Origin: Apostichopus japonicus
Taxonomy: Eukaryota > Echinodermata > Holothuroidea > Aspidochirotida > Stichopodidae
Length of the DNA: 64,000 bases
Direction of reading: 5' to 3'
Assembly (NCBI RefSeq): GCF_037975245.1
Contig: NC_092571.1
Location: 13,416,917 to 13,480,916, forward strand
Shown: one piece after another, positions 11,573-21,297 of the stretch
Numbering within the stretch: the stretch's first letter is position 1
How the letters are laid out: the number at the start of each line of letters is the position of its first letter
Position numbers and translations under genes: made by a program
The notes under the pieces: generated by a model
What the model was told of the DNA's origin: nothing
Seen by the model: only the letters and a program-made list of their open reading frames with translations
Databases searched by the model: none

Positions 11573-11647
11573 TCATCTTTTGGAAAGTTCCTGATAGGTG
11601 ATCCTGTTTTCTACAGCATCTCTGTAAATAACGTGCCAACCGGACAT
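11573..11647 (-). CDS. Putative terminal exon with ITIM-like motif
   Basis: A textbook acceptor (TTTTTTTCTTTTGCAG, minus strand) is followed by 24 open codons and TGA. The peptide contains I-T-Y-Q-E-L, which fits the inhibitory motif [SIVL]-x-Y-x-x-[LVI]. Unit 3 (62,375-62,420) keeps the frame across a 27-base in-frame deletion and reads I-N-Y-L-E-L before its stop. Unit 2 has lost the tyrosine region through a 7-base deletion. Frame retention with a tyrosine motif supports a coding cytoplasmic tail of an immune-type receptor. Entry phase is 0, which does not match the transmembrane exon at 17,953 directly, so an extra exon or another partner is needed. Confidence 0.5.
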   Translation of the reverse strand: MSGWHVIYRDAVENRITYQELSKR

Positions 11648-11649
11648 CT

Positions 11650-12813
11650 GCAAAAGAAAAAAATAGTCCGTGACTGGAAAACTTAATAGACCTTTAAACA
11701 ATGCGGTACATCGAGAGTCGTGCAATAATGGTGTAAATATGTATTCAAATAAGTATTCAAATTAGTTGAACTAATTTAAACACCATTATGATACAATGCA
11801 TCGAGATTGACAAATACCAATCAATATATCTAGACCGCAAATACGCTAAATTAAGTATAATTTTTGAAACACAAATACCAGAACGATACATCTATAACCG
11901 TTGAAAGCAATGTGATGAAACAAACCAAAATAAGCAATGATGATTAACCTATGCTAATAAAAATAATATAGTTTTTCTTACTTTTTATAAATTTAACATA
12001 TACGATGTACCTCTAAAACACGACATCACAGTATCCCCAACACCAATAGGAATAGATCCATAACTTCTTAAACACCTACACTATATCTAGAATTATTTGA
12101 ATGAAAACCTAATATTACAATAAGAAACCACTCAAAGGGATATGTACAGAACCGAGGAAAGAAGTAATAGCACATTTGAAATCCCAAAGAATAGCCATAG
12201 TAAAATCTATCCTACGGAAAGATCAATACCGTGAAATCTCTTTCAACTTATTGGCTAGTCAAACGATACCAAGGAACGTCTCTTCAAGCAAAATATGATC
12301 ACAAATGCTGATTGATTTTATATAAAATATTCTTAATTACCAAACGTTTATCTATCAAGCCTACTCAAATACTTAAAATGACATTTCCATAACCATGGAA
12401 AAATTTACAAACCCTTAACTATAATATATGAAAATACAGCCAAAATAAACTAAAACTTGTTATCGTCAAGTGTAAGTATTGTACCATTTGGATCTGTTTT
12501 TAAAGATATATTTATATTAAATGCAATCATTTTCCCTTCTGTGATTTTCTTGTCATGTGGTATACTTAATAACTCAAGATGATTATTGGCTTTTACTTTG
12601 TCTCTTGTAATTAATGTGACCTTATAGGGAGGGTTGTATACAGAATATATTCGATCATCGTTATATATCTAACGTAGTTTACGGACTTGGTTTATTAAAA
12701 CTTACTATTGAAAGAAATTCAAGAATGGATAGACGATAAACTCCTCCTTTTTCATTCAAGTACCGTGTAAAACAATTTTTTTTTCATTTCTGTCAAAGCT
12801 TACAAAACTCAAA
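11650..12813. other. Intronic stretch with one conserved island
   Basis: Within it, the complement of about 12,010-12,060 reads GS.P.GV.D.VMSC.RG in one frame. The equivalent in units 2 (about 43,805-43,855) and 3 (about 62,760-62,810) reads the same with scattered replacements. No stop-bounded ORF of useful length accompanies it. Confidence 0.35.
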
Positions 12814-13000
12814 ATCGTTTACATCATTGGCTAAGATCATATGTAGTATTCGTTCTTTTCCCTTTGGAGGGAATGGTGATGCACACCCGACGATGATCAC
12901 ACAGTAACAGTCTCGATGAAAGGGGACTGGGCTGGGAGCGGATCAGTTGTTTGTTAGTTTGGTTTCGTGCCCAGGTTCTTTCCTGAGCGACTTTCCTTTA
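12814..13000 (+). mobile_element. U2 snRNA-headed SINE, diverged copy
   Basis: The first 15-20 bases of the U2 head are eroded. From TTGGCTAAGATCAT onward the copy follows the family, through GAGGGAATGGTGATGCACACC and the GGGAGCGGATCAG body, to the final GACTTTCCTTTAAAA. No clear target duplication. Units 2 and 3 do not show a copy at this place. Confidence 0.75.
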
Positions 13001-13406
13001 AAACAAAAGCATTCACAATTATTAAGCATACTTGACGGCCTATATGAAAGTATAATTATAAAGTCAAAGTTATGAACTATATGTATAACTATCTGAACCG
13101 TTCGCCTGATGTATAATTTATACATGCATGGTCTTCTCTTGACCTTCTGTAGTATGGTGCTTAATATTCATTTCCTTGTTTTTTTTTGTGACAGCATAGC
13201 AATTGATATTTCAAGGTATAATTATGAAACTTCTCCGAAAGATTGAGCGTTGTATTACAATTGCAATATTACAATTATTACTTTGTAAAAGAATAGAAAT
13301 AACCACACAAAGCCAAGCATTGTTCAAATCAGCATATATAAACTCTCATGAATAGGTGGTTTCGTTGAACGAAAATGACACAGAATCACTTTATACTTTC
13401 ACTTAC

Positions 13407-13454
13407 CTAGGTATTAATAGACTATTAACACTAAGTAGTTTATTACTTTCCCCT
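13407..13454 (-). CDS. Putative juxtamembrane linker exon
   Basis: Minus-strand acceptor (ATTAATTAACAG) and strong donor (GTAAGTG) bound 48 bases. Both splice sites are conserved in unit 3 (63,847-63,905), although the exon there is longer and carries a stop. With phase-2 entry, which is the exit phase of the transmembrane exon at 17,953-18,037, it encodes a short open basic/polar peptide beginning R-G-E-S-N-K and leaves in phase 2. The role as juxtamembrane piece of the Ig receptor is inferred from phase and position. Confidence 0.35.
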
Positions 13455-14255
13455 CTGTTAATTAATGATCGACATTGTCTTTTTCTCTCTATCTCTCATA
13501 TTCAAGTTAATAGTACACTCATATGTCATTGACTGGGTGGAATATATGACATGTGTGTACTTAGTCTAAAGTGCTTCTTCTCTTCAAGCAGATCTAAAGT
13601 CCTATAAAAATTACATCAGAGAGAAGTCTTCAACACACCCAAGTTTCAATCAAAATCAGTATGTGAACAATATTCAGAGGCTTTATTAATTAACGCATGT
13701 TTCTCACTGATCAAAGAAACTAACAAAATTCAAACATACACCTATCATTTCATACGGGTTTACTGTTTATGCACCCGATACTCATAGCTAGTACAATAAC
13801 TACTGTTCAGGTTTATACGTAAAATCTACCTTTGATCAATGTTTCATCTGGTATAACAGTCTACGGGAATCTTAAATATGAAATGCTATAAGGCAAGACA
13901 CGATTCACTTTATACCAATTTACAATGAATATGTTGAACATCTTATTGCCAACGGTCACAAGGTTATAGTCACATCCAAGCCCCTTATTTGGTATACGTC
14001 GAGAGAGGCGTAGTGATGACTGCTGCGTAATATGTACTCAATATTACGAAGCATACAAATCTGTTTATTATTCAATTTATATAATTGTATACTCGTGGAC
14101 CCCAATACATCCGGCAACAATAAATAAGTTGTGCACTGTAGTGTTTTTCCTTTACGAGGATTGCCACTAAATTCAGTTCAACATATAATCAACTGTTTTT
14201 AAGCAATTCGTTAACTTTCCGCAAACATATTCTGCAATATGTATTCAATATTCTG
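13455..14255. other. Spacer before the V-exon relic array
   Basis: The part at about 13,740-13,920 resembles 28,990-29,220 and 46,780-46,930, the sequence that flanks the Ig exons in both units. No open gene. Confidence 0.5.
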
Positions 14256-17190
14256 TCACTTTCCAGTTAAAAGTTGAGGATTGAAAAACCCAAATTCTAG
14301 TTATACAAAGGACAATTTCCGTTTTATTACCCTGCTTTGGTGTCAAAGTAAATTATCCCACAACCCACATCCCAAATATCCCGCAACCGAAAACATAATT
14401 CAATCTTTTTATATGACGGTCTGTTCATCTTGATAAACAAATCCATTCAGTGCTCTCGGGAAAAGACATTATCAGGAACATTTCGACAAATAAACCAGGG
14501 AGAATGAAAGGCTTCATATTGAGTTATGCCAGTTTACAAAAATCTCCAACTGCTTTTTCACACTGTATGTTAACTACCGTAGATTAATGTTGCAGTGTCG
14601 CCTTCCTGTAGAATGTTTAGGGCTGAAAACCTCCGTGTGAGTATCTACTTGAAATAAATACTGATTGAATCTTGTATCCCATATCTGAAAGAGTATCCCA
14701 TCGTACACAAAAGTACGGACAGATATGTGTCCGGTGTGACACGGCTCGGTAACATTCTACTCAAATCTAAGTACATCTATATGATATTTATATGAAGAAG
14801 AAATATCAGAGAAGGCAATGTCAAATCATAAAACTTCGAATAAGAACAGGTTGACCTGATAGTTGATCCATCTTCACTATAAAAATATCAATCAGTTCCC
14901 TTTGGAAAACGACGATAGTAGGAACATTGCGAAGAATAATATGAAAATGAAAAATCACTACATTGCAAGATTTCGTCTCCATAAATATTCGACTGTCTTT
15001 AAACTGTGCGTTAACGATGTTGCCGCAAATCTTTTTTTTTTTACAATGGCCCGTCCTGTTAAAAGATTAGGATTGAACTACCCAAATTCGAATAATTATA
15101 ATCTAAGTATACTATATAATATTAATATGGAAAGAAAAGCTCACCTCCTACAACCAAAGAACAAACTGTTGATCTGATAGTTGGTCCTCCTTGACAATAC
15201 AAATATAAACATTTATCTGGGAAATGTCGTTAGCAGGAACAAAACAAAAACTTAACCAGAAAAATGGAAAATCTGTTTATTATGAAATCTTAGTTTAATT
15301 AGGATTGAAAACAAATCATGAACTTACGATGGATAATCTCCATGTGATTATTCTACTTGGAATGTATAACGCTTGAATCTATGATACATATCCACAAACA
15401 GCTGATTGTACGCAATATTACGGCCAGATTTGTCTCCGCTGTGGGTCGTCACCAAGAGTTTGAACACTTAACGAAGTACTATATAATACTTTTATGAAAA
15501 GGAAATATTTGTAAAGGCATTCTATAATACACATACACAATCAGCATGCGGAAATTTCGCTAGCAGGAGCATTACGAAGAGGAGGACAGGAAAGGTAAAC
15601 CATCCATATTGATAGATTTCAGTTCGATGAATCATCAAATGTGTTCATGTTGTGCGTTAGTAACAGAGAATGAATTATTTTGTCTCATTTTTTACATGAC
15701 TAGGCTTGAACCACATGAACGTTTGACTGATATTCTCCGTGTGAATATTTACTTGGAATAAATAACGACTGAAGTATCATCCATATAGAAAGGAATATTT
15801 CATTTGTACACAAAAGTACGAACAAATATGTAGCCGCTCTGTGATATCTCGGTGATGTTCAACTATAATCTAAGTACTATATAATATTTATGGCACATCT
15901 ACATTAAGGCAAACTCTAGATCAATCTATCTTCGACTCCTTTATACGATTGGCGTTCATGGCCACCCACAAATTATTGTTGCAGTGCTGCGTTCCTGTTT
16001 AAGGTTTTGGATTGGAAAAAACACAATATCATGACATTACAGTTGGTAATATCCTTGTGAGTATATACTTGAACAAAATAAAGATTTTATCCAGTATCCA
16101 TATAGAAAAGTGTATCCCTAGGTATATGTATGTAAGAACATATACTTCTCTCCGGTTCAATTCTTGTCTGACTTTTGTGAAGAAGAAACATCAGAGAAGC
16201 ATAGTAATGTCCTACAATCGAATAAGAACAGGTTAAAGCTGGTATACCTTGCCAATAAAAATATAAGTCAGGAAAACCAGGAACATGACGGAGAATGAAA
16301 CAGAAAAAAGGTAATAAATAAGTCAGTTCATTTGCAAGAAATTACTTCGAAACATGTGAGTTCACATTTAAGATGCGAGTTACAGCCGTTCCTGCAGACG
16401 ACTTACTTTGCAATGTCACGTTCCAGTTAAAGGTTATGAATGAAAATACCAAATGCAATGAATAATCTCCTTTCGTGTCTCCGATTGTACGCAACACTAC
16501 GGTCAGATTTGTATCCGGAGTCAGTCATTCCCATGAGTTTCAGCACTAATTCATGAAAGTACTATATAATATTTTTATGAAAAGGAAATATTTGAAAAAG
16601 TGACATATACAACCAAACAACATATTGTTGATATTTAGTAAAGCCATTGACAACAAGTCAAATCAGTATGCGGAAAATGTCGCTAGCATGGAATTATGGT
16701 ATTTAATCTCCCCTCCAAATCGCATAAAACATCGTCGCATTGTAGGATTGCAAATGTTCGATTGATATTGATAATCTCAGTGTAAGTATCTACTTGAATC
16801 TATGATCCATAGCGGAAAGAGTATCCTATTGTAGACAGAAGGCGGACATATATGTTCTGGTCTGGGATATAAAGTTCAACTGTATTTTATGTAATACTAT
16901 ATATTTGAATATTTATACGAAAAGGAAAAATATAGCAAGACTAAGCTGTGCAACGGACAAACAAGCGAATAACAATATTTAGATCCGACAGTTGTTCCAT
17001 CTTGACAATAGAAAATTACAATCATTATTCTTGGAAAATAACGCATTTACACGACAATTTCGAGGAATAAAATAGAAAAATTTAATTCCGCGCTTTCAGT
17101 ATATTGCTTTCTAGTTGAAAATTTGGGTTTGAAAAAAACGAACATTTATTGAAGAACGATGGATAATCTAATGGAGTCTTTCTCCCCCCC
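14256..17190 (-). pseudogene. Array of about eight decayed V-type Ig exons
   Basis: The complement shows repeated remnants of the first Ig exon (as at 30,144-30,928), spaced about 300-400 bases. Each has some of these landmarks in order: signal-peptide region, CQDGP-like start, the ATATTTATATGAAA stretch, the NFTE region, the CGTACTTTTGTG block, YLFQVE-like sequence and the SIL.LQ end. Approximate copies: 14,256-14,550; 14,600-14,990; 15,055-15,290; 15,295-15,620; 15,690-15,985; 15,990-16,340; 16,420-16,700; 16,740-17,080; a partial ninth to 17,190. All carry stops and indels. The second Ig domain is absent from every copy. Confidence 0.7.
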
Positions 17191-17469
17191 CCCACATCTC
17201 CCACCACTCCCCCAAACTGAGTAACGGATTGCCCAAGAATAAGAAAAATAACAACAATTTACCCACTTATAATTGGATACGCACGTAACAAATTTTGGGT
17301 GAGGTAGTTTCCCAACTTTGAGACCAGGTCAACATTTTTTTTATTTTAAATTGAAATTAAATTTGACCAATCCTACCGTATTGTTAAAAGATGTTAACAT
17401 TTCCTTTCACCGTTGAGTTATTGATGTGTTAATTATATCCAACTCAAACAGCTGCCTTAAGTACAGCTA

Positions 17470-17760
17470 TCTATTTTATCGTATTTTATTTATTAGATAT
17501 TATATGTAAAAGATAGTAATACTATACAATTTATCACTGTTTAATGAAATGTAATGAAATAGTTGATGGCCTATCAACCGAAAGGTTAAATTTAGCGAAA
17601 ATGAATCAAATTAGGAATTGGAAGAAGTATGTTTTTATATATTTCGTCCATGGAAAAGTACGATACTTTCTTTCTCCGCATAAGTTTTTAAAAACATTTG
17701 ATTCCAGTGGGGAAACTCGCAATGACATCAACTTACTTAACATGGGATAAAGTATGTTAC
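17470..17760. repeat. Third copy of the 5,860-6,130 / 45,425-45,630 segment
   Basis: Close match to both other copies, including GTAGTTGATG.CCTATCAA. It lies next to the transmembrane exon. Its 68-codon plus-strand ORF is not open in the other copies. Confidence 0.65.
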
Positions 17761-17952
17761 TCATATCTGTCTATACATATTTATTCTGGATAATCAACGC
17801 TAAAATACATAAAATAGCAATTTATCGTTTATTCCTATTTTAAAGGTTAAAACGATACGTAGACACAAGGCCTACTATGAATTAAATTATGTGTAGTTTC
17901 ATTCGTAGTTTTACTATATTTCTGTCGATCTATAACGTATTACTTTGCTTAC

Positions 17953-18037
17953 CTGTAGAAATATACGATGAATATCACAGACAGGAGGAGTACTACAGCA
18001 GTTACGATCATCACCAACTTCATTATGTTGTTCGTGT
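17953..18037 (-). CDS. Transmembrane exon of Ig-superfamily receptor
   Basis: On the minus strand ATCATTACAG precedes and GTAAGC follows an 85-base exon. Entered in phase 1, the exit phase of the Ig exons, it reads TNNIMK, then about 21 almost wholly hydrophobic residues (LVMIVTAVVLLLSVIFIVYF), then Y and a split AG. in codon. The Lys before the helix and the short flanks fit a single-pass type I receptor. It is too short for ordinary ORF calling. The Ig exons it could serve begin 10-17 kb upstream, across a LINE-filled intron. It exits in phase 2, compatible with the exon at 13,407-13,454. The opposite-strand ORF 17,889-18,209 is a shadow. Confidence 0.6.
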
Positions 18038-18640
18038 CTGTAATGATGACATTAAAATGTACAAATATGTTAATCAGCAACCATATTACGTAAGTGGATT
18101 AAATTCATGGCATATGTGTGAATGTTCTTCGACATTAAACATTTTCTTCATAAATAATACGTCGCATTTGATATTCCGTTTGCCCTTAAGTACGCTGTTC
18201 AATGTGTGATCTATCGACTCTCTCCAGCAATTATGATGATTGCTTAACTTTGGGGAGCCCCAGTTTCTGTCCCGCAACGCTAACTAAGTTTATGTGGAGA
18301 AGAAAAGTAGTAATTAGTCAATAGGGAATAACCACAAACAAAGTAAATGTTGAAATGTTGTTTACTCACAACGCTCTTACTTGATCAAACGAATGCATCG
18401 ATTGAGGCAAAGTGACAGATCGTCTTTTATAGCTAATTGATATGAAACAAAAATCACGTAACCAAATTGTGAGTTTTTCGTTTTGTGCTAGTTTAAATAA
18501 GTATTGAAATGCTTTAATATGTGTTACATTTGTTTTAGAATTGTTAAATAACTCTTGTAAACTAGAAAGCAATATTCCGCGAAAAATTACATTTTTTTTA
18601 TGGTTATGCTGATTAGAGCAGAGTAGGACTGGTCATGAGG
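18038..18640. other. Intronic stretch upstream of the TM exon
   Basis: No conserved ORF. The complement supplies the acceptor of the TM exon at its left edge, and LINE sequence begins at its right. Confidence 0.5.
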
Positions 18641-18649
18641 CAGATGACT

Positions 18650-20022
18650 TCACCAATAAAAATGGGCGGTTGACAGTGCCATTTGCCCAGGCAAGGTAGT
18701 TTGCTTGCTGTGTGGAAAGGAGGGTCATGGTTTTTGCGCCTGCCCCCTTGTCATATATAGCATGGCAAAAACGCGAGGAGCAGCAGGCAACGGGACCTGT
18801 TCTGCTTCAATTTACAAAGGTGGAGGTCCAGGTGACCCCTGCGTGTTTGGTGCCGGTGCCGGTGGGTCCCATGCTGTTACTCGCCCTTCCACAGCTCTTG
18901 TGGAATTACCTGTTGTCACTTACCCCTCCCCGACAATTGCGGATCCCCATATGGAATGGATTGGGAGGCTAACCTGAAGGTCGGCATCAAATAAGGGAAC
19001 GAGCTCCCGTGAAACGGTTGGAGTCATCGTCATAGTCAAATGTGAGGGTGTTACATATTTCAATATTGTTAGTGTATTGATGTCGACTACGTTTGCCTTC
19101 AGGAAATTCGCATAACTGAAGAGAAAGCCGATTATGTACCTATGGTTGGGGTAATGGCCTTCATGCTTCCTTTTGTGCGGTCTCATTCTGTGGTGCGGTC
19201 ATCCTGATTTCTCCCCGTCTGAGTGGCCGTGCCATCAGGATTAAGACCGATCACGAAGGTCGCTTGGTATGCGTACTGTTAAAATACCCACAGGGAAACG
19301 TTACCTTATGTACCGTTTACCCGCCTAATCAATCATCTCCAGGGGAGGACTTTTTGAGACTCTGCCATACTTTTCACCTGGCAGTGCACCTTGTGTCGTG
19401 GTCGGAGATTTTAATTGGCCGAAGAGTTGATAGGCTTAATTACTCGCAATTTTGTCTACCTTTCATTGTCAGTTGGATAGTTTCATATCTCATCGTCGTT
19501 TGGTAGGTGTTTTGAGGTGTCTTAACTTTAGAGGGACCGTCATAAATTATCTTGGGTAAGACCAAATGGGTCTGATGCTTACAGGGTTTCTAATTCCGAT
19601 ATTATAAGTTGCCCGTATTCCGATAATGATGCTGTGGTAGCTAAGTTTATTCTTCCATCTTCTCTGTGGGAAGGGGGATTTTGAAAAAAGTTAATTGTCA
19701 AATCTTAGGGGGAAAAACAAGTTTCTCAATGGATTAGAGTACAGGTACACGGGATGTTGTACATTGAAGCAGGCTTTTATGTCTTTAACAGGCTGGTGGG
19801 AGGATGTCATGTTGCGCATCATTCGATATGCTGTAGAGTTCTGTGTAGCCAAAGCTCGTCGTCGAAGAGAGGATTTTTCAAACCTCTGCGCGAGTGTCAA
19901 ACGTGGGGTACCCTCCACTGATGCCGCTATTTAAAAAAATATCAATAATGCTAAATGCCATGGAGCTCACATAAAAATGCGTGGAAGCGGAGGATCAACT
20001 ATCATTTAGTTTTTACCGAACA
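18650..20022 (+). mobile_element. Degenerate LINE (older Keno-like copy, internally deleted)
   Basis: Begins inside ORF1 at the third zinc-knuckle (VCLLCGKEGH-like), jumps near 19,080 to the start of the ORF2 endonuclease (VCLQE.RI-like) and runs to the linker before reverse transcriptase (VEAED..SF.FYR at about 20,010). Frames are broken throughout. Compared with the next element it belongs to another subfamily. It stops exactly where the U2-led LINE begins. Confidence 0.75.
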
Positions 20023-20056
20023 GCCTTTTGGCTAAGATCATGTGTAGTATCTGTTC
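20023..20056 (+). ncRNA. U2 snRNA 5' fragment leading the LINE
   Basis: Matches U2 snRNA from about base 12 to base 45, ending GTAGTATCTGTTC, with the same ATCATG variant seen in the SINE copies. Not a functional U2 gene: the Sm site and the 3' stem-loops are absent. Confidence 0.85.
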
Positions 20057-20318
20057 CCTTTCGAGGGGAATGGTGATGCCCAGCCAACGACGGGTTACTT
20101 GGTCATCGTAGAGTGCGGACGTGTTTTTCTGTCTCGCTCTCCACCTACTACAGCCTTATTACTACAGCTATAATATCTGTGCTTTACTTCCCGCCAGGCG
20201 GGTGTGGCTTGTGTTCGTGCGTGCGTGCGTCAGTTCGTTTATCGTTTGTAGTTTAACCAGCCTGTCCTTAGTTTGTTTTGTTTGTTGCTCCTCTGTGGCC
20301 TAGCCACTTTTCGGTATC

Positions 20319-21296
20319 ATGGCATCGCGCCGTGATTCGCGGATTGTTAAGTTGTCGTTCACCGGTAAACAAGCGGTTCCACCGGTGCAAGTTTTCAGTA
20401 TTTTGAAGAGCAAGGGTGTTGTTGTGCCTGGAGAGGTTGATGCTTTGCAAGCTCTCCAGGGTCGTAATACGTACGATTTACGTTTTACCGGTGACGTGGC
20501 CCGTCAGAAGGTTGTGACGTTGCTGAGTAACGTCGAGGGGATGACAGTAACTCCATATGAGCGATCCGTATGAGTAACTTTCATCCACGTAGGACTAGAG
20601 GTGCGGCAGGAACTTGTCGTAACGGTTTTAGGTCGGTTTGGGGCTGTCAAGGCTGTCAATATGTGCTCCTATGCACAGGCCCCTGGGGTATTGAACGGGC
20701 ACCGACAGATTCGGATCGACCTGAAACAGGACATTCCCTCCTTCTTGTTTATTGCAGGGCATAAAGCCCACGTGCGGTATCCCGGTCAGCCCCGTACCTG
20801 CTTCAGGTGTGGGGAGACCGGGCACGAAGCCAAGGACTGCCCGAACAAGAAATGTGGGCGCTGCCTTCGTCTTGGGCATGATAGCACCGCTTGCCCAAAC
20901 GATGTTGTGTGCTCACTCTGTAGGAAGGAAGGACATGTCTTTCGCGCTTGTCCCTCCTCTTATGTCTCTAGGACTAAGAGTGGGGGTAAGTCAAGTTCCA
21001 ACGCCCGCACCGAGAAAAACACCGGCTTCCCCCCATCAACTCGTCCAAATCCGTCCCCAGTATCGCTAGATCCGGAGGCTTTGTCTGACGGACACTCGGT
21101 GGTCATCGATTTTCCGGAGGATCTGTCTGACAGCGACTCCGGTGACTCGGTGATCAGCGAGCCGAAACGTGCCACTGGGACGAGCTGGTACGACGAAATG
21201 GGGGAACCCTCTCTAAAAAAGTCGGCCTCAAGTGACGACTCAGACGATATGTCGTCTAGAGCGCACTTGAAGCTAACGGAATCGTCGTCGGCGTAG
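20319..21296 (+). pseudogene. LINE ORF1, CCHC nucleic-acid-binding protein, one nonsense codon
   Basis: A gag-like ORF1 of about 325 codons, broken only by an in-frame TGA at 20,571-20,573. An intact relative at 24,917 has Trp at that position. The N-terminal half is an RRM-like or coiled nucleic-acid-binding region. Three zinc knuckles follow at roughly residues 160-215, starting CFRCGETGHEAKDC and ending CRKEGHVFRAC. The C-terminal quarter is acidic and Ser/Asp-rich. It ends two bases before ORF2. ORF1 proteins coat LINE RNA and act as chaperones. The 341-codon antisense ORF at 20,960-21,985 is a shadow. Confidence 0.8.
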
Positions 21297-21297
21297 T

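Noticed and set aside
17889-18209. 106-codon plus-strand ORF with hydrophobic start
   Set aside because: Explained as the opposite strand of the transmembrane exon; not supported in paralogues.
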